Positions 1 to 4,626 of a stretch of DNA of 5,819 nucleotides are shown here, piece after piece. The notes under the pieces are model-generated. The model saw only the letters and a program-made list of their open reading frames with translations. It searched no databases and was not told where the DNA came from. Origin of the DNA: Bacilli bacterium (lineage in GTDB: Bacteria > Bacillota_I > Bacilli_A > RF39 > UBA660). The position numbers and the translations under genes were made by a program. Numbering within the stretch: position 1 is the stretch's first letter; every line of letters begins with the position of its first letter. The DNA is taken from contig JAQVXV010000040.1 of NCBI GenBank assembly GCA_028708945.1, positions 1 through 5,819 on the forward strand, written 5' to 3'.

Positions 1-532
1 TATTTACAAGTTCTAAGGTTGTTTCAATCAGTTTTTCTTCTCTTTTTAAAACGATTTTTCTAGCAATACTTTTAGCATACTTCTCTTCGCCATATTTAAA
101 TAGTATCTCTGTTAGTTTAGACTCGCTATAATTGTTTACAACTTCTTTAGCGCTTAATGTTTGCTCTTTATCCATTCGCATATCTAATTCTGCATCATTA
201 TGGAAACTAAAGCCTCTTTCTTTTACATCTAACTGTGGACTAGAGACCCCTAAATCATATAAAATGGCATCGACAGGTTCTTTTATATATTTTTTGATAT
301 CGACAAAGTTACTTTTAATTATTTCAAAATTGTTACCTATTTTAGATAATTTTTTTTTACTGTAACTTATCGCATCACTATCTTGATCAAAGGCGAATAA
401 AAACCCCTTTTTTATTCTTTTAAGAATTTCACTACTATGGCCACCATAACCTAGTGTACAATCGATAACTTTGCTATTTTCATTTAAATTTAAATGAGTT
501 AATACTTCTTCTAATAAGACGCTTTTATGCAT
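1..532 (-). CDS. rsmH: 16S rRNA (cytosine1402-N4)-methyltransferase RsmH, 5' part (3' end off window)
   Basis: RsmH uses S-adenosylmethionine to N4-methylate C1402 in the decoding centre of 16S rRNA, acting in the cytoplasm on the small subunit. The first 177 residues are visible, a little over half of a usual ~310-residue protein; the rest lies past the left edge. Recognisable family blocks are the N-terminal HKSVLLEEVL, the SAM-binding loop DCTLGYGGHS (residues 24-33), FDQD (48-51), YDLGVSSPQLD (92-102), RGFSF (106-110) and LDMRMD (116-121). The ATG at 532 gives the canonical N-terminus. It lies 7 bases after the mraZ stop, and the likely Shine-Dalgarno AGGTG overlaps that stop codon, so translation is probably coupled to mraZ. 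The gene should share the MraZ-controlled promoter, as in the usual mraZ-rsmH head of the dcw cluster. No frame break is seen. Identification is firm from motifs and neighbour. Confidence 0.96.
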   Translation of the reverse strand, partial: MHKSVLLEEVLTHLNLNENSKVIDCTLGYGGHSSEILKRIKKGFLFAFDQDSDAISYSKKKLSKIGNNFEIIKSNFVDIKKYIKEPVDAILYDLGVSSPQLDVKERGFSFHNDAELDMRMDKEQTLSAKEVVNNYSESKLTEILFKYGEEKYAKSIARKIVLKREEKLIETTLELVN

Positions 533-539
533 ATGACAC

Positions 540-974
540 CTATAAATTTAAATTAGTGGAAAATAAACTGTCCGCTATATCAGAGAAGTTATCCTCATTT
601 TCAGTAATAAAGTTTTCCCAACGATCTTTATTCCATATTTCAATACGGTCATAAACACCGATAATAACACAATCTTTTTTTAGTTCGGCACTTTTTGTTA
701 ACATACTTGGAATATTGATTCTTCCTTGTTTATCAAACTCAGTTTCAGTCGCACCTGATAAAAAAACTCTCATGAAATTTCTAGCTTCTTTTGTATTTGG
801 TAAATCTTTATATTTCAATAGGATTCTATTCCACTCTTCTTTAGTATAAATAAACAAACACTTATCTAATCCTCTCGTTATAATGAAAGATTCTCCTAAT
901 TCATATCTAATTTTAGATGGAATAATTAATCTTCCTTTATCATCGATCGAGTGTCTGTATTCTCCCATGAACAT
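540..974 (-). CDS. mraZ: Transcriptional regulator MraZ
   Basis: MraZ is the DNA-binding autoregulator at the head of the division and cell wall cluster; it forms ring-shaped oligomers on tandem repeats in its own promoter. The protein has 144 residues, the normal length, and begins [15 protein letters not shown] as in Bacillus. It contains the two AbrB/SpoVT-like half-domains, marked by DDKGR (residues 11-15) and DKQGR (81-85), the second within the [12 protein letters not shown] block. I chose the ATG at 974 because MFMGEY is the family N-terminus and the Shine-Dalgarno GGGTGA (985-980) sits 5 bases upstream. A longer reading from GTG at 983 would place the start inside that ribosome site. 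The stop is 7 bases from rsmH. Four AGTGG repeats just upstream are the expected autoregulatory operator, so both trans- and cis-components are present here. Sequence is intact and typical. Confidence 0.97.
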   Translation of the reverse strand: MFMGEYRHSIDDKGRLIIPSKIRYELGESFIITRGLDKCLFIYTKEEWNRILLKYKDLPNTKEARNFMRVFLSGATETEFDKQGRINIPSMLTKSAELKKDCVIIGVYDRIEIWNKDRWENFITENEDNFSDIADSLFSTNLNL

Positions 975-979
975 AAAAA

Positions 980-985
980 TCACCC
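980..985 (-). promoter_or_regulatory. mraZ ribosome binding site next to last operator repeat
   Basis: GGGTGA, continuing to GGTGAT, is complementary to the 16S anti-Shine-Dalgarno and lies 5 bases before the ATG at 974. It supports that start over the GTG at 983. Its first G is the last base of the fourth AGTGG operator repeat, so operator and ribosome site interlock. Confidence 0.75.
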
Positions 986-1018
986 ACTTTCAACCACTTC
1001 ATTCCACTTTCTACCACT
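984..1018 (-). promoter_or_regulatory. MraZ operator: four AGTGG repeats at exact 10-bp period
   Basis: On the minus strand AGTGG occurs at 1018-1014, 1008-1004, 998-994 and 988-984, each starting exactly 10 bp after the last, about one helical turn. The spacers are TAGAA, AATGA and TTGAA. Tandem GTGG-type boxes with 10-bp spacing upstream of mraZ are the known binding sites of MraZ, which contacts them from one face of the DNA as an oligomer. The array begins directly after the -10 box and runs through the predicted transcription start to the Shine-Dalgarno. Bound MraZ should therefore block RNA polymerase. The repeats are seen directly; MraZ binding is inferred from the family. Confidence 0.88.
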
Positions 1019-1047
1019 ATTTTACTTTATTTTATCCAACTTGTAAA
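1019..1047 (-). promoter_or_regulatory. Sigma-A-type promoter of mraZ-rsmH
   Basis: The -35 box is TTTACA at 1047-1042 and the -10 box is TAAAAT at 1024-1019, with an ideal 17-bp spacer; each box has one mismatch to consensus. The start of transcription would be near 1012, giving a leader of about 38 bases. The first MraZ repeat abuts the -10 box, consistent with autorepression. Confidence 0.75.
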
Positions 1048-1076
1048 GGTTTTTTATGAAAAAAGTGTCTTTTTAT

Positions 1077-1100
1077 AAAAAAAAGAGGTTTCCCCTCTTT
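1077..1100 (-). terminator. Rho-independent terminator of the YjcZ-type gene pair
   Basis: On the minus strand AAAGAGG (1100-1094), loop GGAAA, and CCTCTTT (1088-1082) form a perfect 7-bp stem followed by five further T residues. The first stem bases overlap the stop codon of the 39-residue gene at 1101-1099. The hairpin separates this unit from the mraZ promoter 30 bp further on, so the sporulation-type genes should not read into the dcw cluster. Confidence 0.85.
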
Positions 1101-1218
1101 AAAACCAACAGCTTGAACCGATAATAATAACTAGTAAAATGTATAGAACGATTATGATAATAGCGTTATAGTCATTGGTTTTGACATTTTTTTTAGTGGT
1201 GTTACTTTCGCAAGACAT
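1099..1218 (-). CDS. YjcZ-family small membrane protein (39 aa)
   Basis: This is a small gene with a hydrophilic N-terminal part and one hydrophobic segment. The protein is 39 residues: MSCESNTTKKNVKTNDYN, then a membrane-spanning stretch AIIIIVLYILLVIIIG (residues 19-34), then SSCWF. The segment and its ILLVIIIG core resemble the short YjcZ/YczM-type proteins of Bacillus, which are linked to sporulation; their biochemical role is not known to me. The start is well supported by the strong Shine-Dalgarno GGAGGTG (1231-1225), 6 bases before ATG at 1218. It follows the 27-residue gene with 13 bases between stop and start, so the two form one transcript. The stop overlaps the terminator hairpin. 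The acidic and lysine-rich front and two cysteines differ from the Gly/Tyr-rich front I associate with Bacillus members, so it is a divergent member. Localisation, probably the spore or mother-cell membrane, is inferred. Confidence 0.78.
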   Translation of the reverse strand: MSCESNTTKKNVKTNDYNAIIIIVLYILLVIIIGSSCWF

Positions 1219-1231
1219 TCTTTACACCTCC

Positions 1232-1315
1232 CTAAATATAAGCACCTAGTATGATTATTAAAAGAATAAATAGTACTAAAACGATTGCAGCACTTGATAT
1301 ACCAGAATTACACAT
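1232..1315 (-). CDS. YjcZ-family small membrane protein (27 aa)
   Basis: This 27-residue protein is almost entirely one membrane helix: MCNSGISS followed by AAIVLVLFILLIIILGAYI. The string VLFILLIIILGA is very close to the hallmark segment of the YjcZ family of sporulation-associated peptides. The start is ATG at 1315, because GGAGG at 1328-1324 lies 8 bases upstream; the ATG at 1322-1320 runs into a stop after four codons. It is the first gene of a two-gene unit with the 39-residue paralogue downstream, and both share the hydrophobic C-terminal pattern, which suggests tandem duplication and divergence. A sigma-K-like promoter lies upstream. Function is not established; a structural or membrane role late in sporulation is an inference from the family name and promoter. 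Automatic gene callers with a minimum length would miss it. Confidence 0.8.
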   Translation of the reverse strand: MCNSGISSAAIVLVLFILLIIILGAYI

Positions 1316-1345
1316 ATGACATTCCTCCTTTTTGTCTTTTCAAAA

Positions 1346-1373
1346 TATTTTATGGAAATTTTCAATATATGTG
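1346..1373 (-). promoter_or_regulatory. Candidate sigma-K promoter for the YjcZ-type pair
   Basis: On the minus strand CACA (1373-1370, with the key AC at 1372-1371) is followed after 16 bases by CATAAAATA (1354-1346). This fits the mother-cell sigma-K pattern of AC in the -35 region and CATAnnnTA at -10. Predicted transcription would begin near 1339, 11 bases before the first Shine-Dalgarno. I see no good sigma-A promoter here. In AT-rich DNA the pattern can occur by chance, so confidence is moderate. Confidence 0.45.
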
Positions 1374-1392
1374 ATTACTTATAACTAAATTC

Positions 1393-1421
1393 TTGTTTTT
1401 TTTTGTTATTTTTGTTATTAT
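1393..1421 (+). promoter_or_regulatory. Weak candidate sigma-A promoter of the foldase gene
   Basis: TTGTTT (1393-1398) and TATTAT (1416-1421) are 17 bp apart and lie 35 bases before the start codon. The -35 box matches only three of six consensus bases, and the surrounding T-rich sequence offers other choices such as TTGTTA. The rest of 1316-1456 holds no gene; it is the divergent control region for the YjcZ-type pair and the foldase. Confidence 0.25.
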
Positions 1422-1456
1422 ATTAAATGTATGACATTATATAGAAGGAGATTTAT

Positions 1457-2443
1457 ATGAAAGAAAAAAGAGAACTATTATTGAGTCTTGGTTGGGGCGC
1501 TACTACTATTATACTTTTAATAGCTTTAGTGTTGACTAGTAAAATTCCAACTTTAGAAAATGGTGAAGAGGTTGTTGCCAAGATAGATGGTAAAAAAATT
1601 TCAATCAATGAATTATATGGATCATTAAAAACTCAAGGAGGATACAGTGTTTTAAATACATTAGTTGATAAATTTATTATCAGCAAAGAAATTACTGATA
1701 ATTCTGATGCTGAACAATACGCTGAAAGTCAATTAGAAACTTATAGATTACAATACAAAAATCAAGGATATGACTTTGATGTATTATTAAAACAAAATGG
1801 TTATACAATAGATGTTTTTAAAGAAGATGTAATGTATCAATATAATTCAAATATTGTTGCTGAAAATTATTTAAAAGGTCTATTTACCGACAAGGAAATC
1901 AATGATTACTATAAGACCGATATATATGAAGAATTAACTGTTAGACACATCTTAGTACTTCCAGATGCTGAAGAAAATGCTACTGATGCAGAAAAACAAA
2001 AAGCTGAAGATGCAGCTTTAAAGACAGCAAATGAAATCTTAGAAAAAGTTAAAAAAGGTGAAGATTTCAGTAAATTAGCAAAAGAGTATTCAGAAGATAC
2101 AGGAACTAAAGAAAATGGTGGTTTGTATTCTAACTTTACAGAAGCTAATACTGACAGTGCTTTTTATAAAGCAGCTTATGCTTTAAAAGATGGGGAATAT
2201 ACATTAACACCGGTTAAATCACAATATGGTTATCATATAATATTAAAAGTAAGTAACAATGGTAAACCAAAACTTGAAAATGTTAAAGATAAAGTATTAG
2301 ATGGTCTACTTGATGAGTTAAAAGAAGATGATGAAAACGCTATTACTAAAGCGTGGTTTGAAATAAGAAAAAAATATAACCTTTCAATTGTAGATACTGA
2401 TCTTGAAAAAATATATAAAACAATGTCAGAATCTTATAAATAA
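1457..2443 (+). CDS. prsA: PrsA-type foldase, membrane-anchored peptidyl-prolyl isomerase (parvulin)
   Basis: This is an extracytoplasmic folding factor that should assist secreted and cell wall proteins after Sec export, using a parvulin (PPIC) domain to isomerise Xaa-Pro bonds. The 328 residues comprise a basic N-terminus, one membrane segment (about 14-29), an N-terminal chaperone region (about 37-150), a PPIC domain (about 160-266) and a C-terminal helical tail (270-315). PPIC hallmarks are TVRHILV (161-167), YSEDTGTKENGGLYSNF (211-227) and QYGYHIILKV (256-265). The start at 1457 has AAGGAG 6 bases upstream. Bacillus PrsA is a lipoprotein, but I see no lipobox cysteine after the hydrophobic segment, so this one appears held by an uncleaved N-terminal helix. 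It stands alone on the plus strand, diverging from the YjcZ-type pair and converging on recX. The parvulin call is firm; the name prsA is by architecture. Confidence 0.88.
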   Translation: MKEKRELLLSLGWGATTIILLIALVLTSKIPTLENGEEVVAKIDGKKISINELYGSLKTQGGYSVLNTLVDKFIISKEITDNSDAEQYAESQLETYRLQYKNQGYDFDVLLKQNGYTIDVFKEDVMYQYNSNIVAENYLKGLFTDKEINDYYKTDIYEELTVRHILVLPDAEENATDAEKQKAEDAALKTANEILEKVKKGEDFSKLAKEYSEDTGTKENGGLYSNFTEANTDSAFYKAAYALKDGEYTLTPVKSQYGYHIILKVSNNGKPKLENVKDKVLDGLLDELKEDDENAITKAWFEIRKKYNLSIVDTDLEKIYKTMSESYK

Positions 2444-2471
2444 AAAAAATTCCTTAATTGGAATTTTTTTT
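2442..2471. terminator. Bidirectional terminator shared by the foldase gene and recX
   Basis: Eight A residues plus TTCC (2442-2453) pair perfectly with GGAA plus eight T residues (2460-2471) around the 6-base loop TTAATT. The A-tract and T-tract flanks make it work in both directions. It starts inside the foldase stop codon (2441-2443), and the recX stop (2456-2454) is in the loop, so the last RecX codons are part of the hairpin. Confidence 0.88.
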
Positions 2472-3218
2472 GTCTATAATCTCTTTTATTTCAGAATAAG
2501 TATATCCTTTTTGATATAACTTATTTTTAATATTCAAAATTAGTTCATCATCAGAATATTTTAATAACAATTTTTTTATTAACTTATCGTAATCTTTTGA
2601 AATATTGTCGTTTTCTACTTTGTTATTTTCATATATTTCTGCGATACATTGCTTATCATAACCTTTATTTATAAGGTCTAAAATTACTTTTTTTCTTAAC
2701 ATTGAATTAGAGTATTTAGTATTATTTTTTATTTTTTTAATAATGATTTTATTTAATTTATCATTTATTTCCTTATTGTATTCATATTCTATATTACTTA
2801 TTAAATCAACATCAATATTGTGTTGAATTAGTTGATTTGTAATTTTTTTAGGTCCATCATTACTTAAAAACAACCGATCATTAAAATAGGCCTTTGCAAA
2901 TCTTTTATCATTTATTAAACCAAGTTTTTTAAGTGATTCGATTACTTCTTTTTTTTCTTTAAAGTTTAATTTATCTAGATATTCTATTATCTCTTTTTCA
3001 CTTCTTAGTCTTTTAGAAATAAATTTTATAACTTTATTATAGACATCATAATAATTTGTATCTTGATAAAGTTTGCTTAATTTTTCAAAGTCTAATTCTT
3101 GATTATATAAAAGATTGTTTTTTAAAATTACATCACCATAAGTAATAATGCTTTCATCGTTATCTAGCTCTAATTTATATTTATCGTTTTTTGTTTTTTT
3201 TATTTTTGTTATTTTCAT
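2454..3218 (-). CDS. recX: Regulatory protein RecX
   Basis: RecX binds in the groove of the RecA filament and modulates its assembly and strand exchange, limiting recombination and SOS induction in the cytoplasm. The 254 residues match the long Firmicute form: an N-terminal extra region (about 1-58), then tandem three-helix RecX repeats. The first is the clearest, with ISKRLRSEKEIIEYL (67-81) followed by GLINDKRFAKAYFNDR (100-115); a later repeat holds LRKKVILDLINKGYD (174-188) and the last lies at about 212-250. The start at 3218 has AGGAAG (3230-3225) upstream. It follows rpoZ by 23 bases and probably relies on the rpoZ promoter, although a 12-bp hairpin stands between them. Its 3' end is built into the terminator shared with the foldase gene. 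recA is not in this window. Lysine and asparagine are abundant, as expected from the low GC. Confidence 0.92.
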   Translation of the reverse strand: MKITKIKKTKNDKYKLELDNDESIITYGDVILKNNLLYNQELDFEKLSKLYQDTNYYDVYNKVIKFISKRLRSEKEIIEYLDKLNFKEKKEVIESLKKLGLINDKRFAKAYFNDRLFLSNDGPKKITNQLIQHNIDVDLISNIEYEYNKEINDKLNKIIIKKIKNNTKYSNSMLRKKVILDLINKGYDKQCIAEIYENNKVENDNISKDYDKLIKKLLLKYSDDELILNIKNKLYQKGYTYSEIKEIIDKKNSN

Positions 3219-3230
3219 TTTTCACTTCCT

Positions 3231-3268
3231 AAGAAAAGCAACTAATTTTTTATCTTAATTAGTTGCTT
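3231..3268 (-). terminator. Hairpin between rpoZ and recX, possible partial terminator
   Basis: On the minus strand AAGCAACTAATT (3268-3257) pairs perfectly over 12 bp with AATTAGTTGCTT (3247-3236), loop 9 bases, followed by TTCTT. The last rpoZ codons and its stop (3244-3242) lie in the structure, and the recX Shine-Dalgarno begins right after it. The tail is an interrupted T run, so it may be a leaky terminator that sets the rpoZ:recX ratio, or an RNA 3'-end stabiliser. Confidence 0.65.
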
Positions 3269-3439
3269 AGAACATTCTTCTAATGCTCTTCCTATATTTT
3301 TTTTTGATACATATTCGCTTTCTTTTAGTTGATAGTGCTTCGTTTCTGTCATTTCTTTAGCCCTCTTTGCTGCAACATTCACTAATAAATATTTAGATCC
3401 CATTTCAGTTAAAAGTTTATCAATTGAAGGATATATCAT
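3242..3439 (-). CDS. rpoZ: DNA-directed RNA polymerase omega subunit
   Basis: Omega is the small accessory subunit of RNA polymerase; it clamps the C-terminal part of beta-prime and helps core assembly. The protein is 65 residues, normal for Firmicutes. The family signature is clear: MIYPSIDKLL at the start, SKYLLVNVAAKRAKEM (15-30), and a C-terminal helix KKNIGRALEECSKQL (46-60) corresponding to the conserved region that packs on beta-prime. The ATG at 3439 has AGGAG 9 bases upstream. In many Firmicutes rpoZ follows gmk; here the upstream gene is a beta-lactamase-fold hydrolase 59 bases away, and recX follows 23 bases downstream. It has its own likely promoter (3460-3488), with no terminator after the upstream gene, so some read-through is possible. 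Identification is firm despite the small size. Confidence 0.95.
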   Translation of the reverse strand: MIYPSIDKLLTEMGSKYLLVNVAAKRAKEMTETKHYQLKESEYVSKKNIGRALEECSKQLIKIKN

Positions 3440-3459
3440 TCAACCACTCTCCTAATCAA

Positions 3460-3488
3460 ATCATATAATAAGTTATAAATTTATTCAA
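3460..3488 (-). promoter_or_regulatory. Candidate sigma-A promoter of rpoZ-recX
   Basis: On the minus strand TTGAAT (3488-3483) and TATGAT (3465-3460) are separated by 17 bp. The -35 box matches four of six and the -10 box five of six consensus bases. Transcription would start about 14 bases before the ATG at 3439, within or next to the AGGAG ribosome site, so the leader would be unusually short. That lowers confidence. Confidence 0.45.
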
Positions 3489-3498
3489 GCAAACCGCT

Positions 3499-4626
3499 TT
3501 AATTTGACATTTTTTGACACAAATATAATTGTAAAGTATAGTAAATTAACTCGTCTTGTAACTTATAAAAATTTTCAATGAACTGTTCTGTTTTTTTATC
3601 AGCATTATTTTTAAATGCATCTAATACTACTATATTATATAATTTGTTTTCAATGTCTGATACAATTATTGCCCCAGTATATCCTTGGTGCGCTAAAGTT
3701 TTATTTGAAAACTCTTTAGAGGCAAAACTTATATCACTATCACAATGAATATAAAAACCGCCTAAACTTCGCCTTCTTTGACGATGATCATAAAATTTGT
3801 ATTTTAATAATTTATTAATAAACTCTCTATCAAAAAAAGTATAATTTATTATATCCTTTGAAACACTCACTAAATCATCCATATTAGAGAATAGTCCTGC
3901 TGCTAAACTAATACCACCCATTACAGCTGTTTTTTTGTCGTTTGGCAAATTCATATTGTTGCCATTACCTACTACAGCACCTTTAGGTTTATAACATGTA
4001 TTACTTAAATTATGTTTATCAAAAACATATTTTTGCATTAAAGTTTTAGTATTTTCGTTTGGAATTAAATTATCTATTACATCAGTTAAAACTGTAAATC
4101 CAACATCAGTATAGATACTAGAAGAAACTTTAGAATCTTTTACTTTAACAGTTTTTAATCTTTCCATTATTTCTTCTTTAGAACTACAATCAGATAATTT
4201 GCCATCGGTTTCTATTTTACCTTTCATTTTTAAAATGTCGATTACTTTATATTCTTTTAAAAATACATATCTATTGTCGATTTCATATATACTTTTTTCT
4301 ATATCTAACAAACCTTCTTTAGATAGTTCATACACTAATTTGGTACCAAAAAGTTTAGTAATAGATGCTATATCATATAATACATTTTCAAGACCTTTAT
4401 TTATCTTTATTTCTTCATTATTAGATCCTAAAGTAACAGATATAGAATTAACATTATTACTTTCATCATTTAAGTATTTATCTAATGTTTCATCTAATTT
4501 CTTTTGAATGTATTTATATTTGTCTTTTTCTTTTAAAAGTTCATCCATCGCACATTTTAATTTTTCAACATCTAAAATACTACCTTTTTCTATTAATTCA
4601 TTTATTAAATCATCTATTTTTTTCAT
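3499..4626 (-). CDS. Serine hydrolase of the beta-lactamase / penicillin-binding-protein fold (class C type), no signal peptide
   Basis: This is a protein of the class C beta-lactamase-like serine hydrolase family (Pfam Beta-lactamase group), whose members include esterases, D-aminopeptidases and penicillin-binding-protein relatives. Its substrate is unknown. The active-site set is present: SITK (88-91, S-x-x-K), YTD (172-174, the Tyr motif, in the common YxDxGF form) and HQG (313-315, third motif). AAGLFSNMDDL (242-252) is another family block. The usual H-x-S-G segment after the first motif is not recognisable; the aligned stretch reads ILKMKGKIETDG (131-142). Residues 1-56 are charged and probably helical or coiled-coil, with no signal peptide or membrane segment, so the protein should stay in the cytoplasm, unlike most relatives. 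The ATG at 4626 overlaps the end of the DUF2779 gene by 17 bases and has a modest site AAGGA (4640-4636) 9 bases upstream, suggesting coupling. Confidence 0.82.
   Translation of the reverse strand: MKKIDDLINELIEKGSILDVEKLKCAMDELLKEKDKYKYIQKKLDETLDKYLNDESNNVNSISVTLGSNNEEIKINKGLENVLYDIASITKLFGTKLVYELSKEGLLDIEKSIYEIDNRYVFLKEYKVIDILKMKGKIETDGKLSDCSSKEEIMERLKTVKVKDSKVSSSIYTDVGFTVLTDVIDNLIPNENTKTLMQKYVFDKHNLSNTCYKPKGAVVGNGNNMNLPNDKKTAVMGGISLAAGLFSNMDDLVSVSKDIINYTFFDREFINKLLKYKFYDHRQRRRSLGGFYIHCDSDISFASKEFSNKTLAHQGYTGAIIVSDIENKLYNIVVLDAFKNNADKKTEQFIENFYKLQDELIYYTLQLYLCQKMSN

Noticed and set aside
132..365. Open frame on the plus strand, 77 codons
   Set aside because: It is antisense to the clearly conserved rsmH frame, has no ribosome site and its protein has no recognisable features.
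981..983. GTG as an upstream start of mraZ, adding three residues
   Set aside because: It falls within the GGGTGA ribosome site, and the family N-terminus MFMGEY begins at 974.
1060..1074. Small hairpin AAAAAG-TGT-CTTTTT upstream of the mraZ promoter
   Set aside because: The stem is nearly all A-T with a 3-base loop and is expected by chance in this AT-rich spacer. The stronger terminator at 1077-1100 already explains the end of the small operon.
3443..3447. Single AGTGG just before rpoZ, resembling an MraZ box
   Set aside because: There is only one copy, with no second box 10 bp away; MraZ sites are tandem. It simply follows the AGGAG ribosome site.
3499..3535. Direct repeat TGTCAAA separated by a few bases at the end of the serine hydrolase gene
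   Set aside because: It is only two 7-base copies in AT-rich coding sequence, with no matching structure and no mobile element features nearby.
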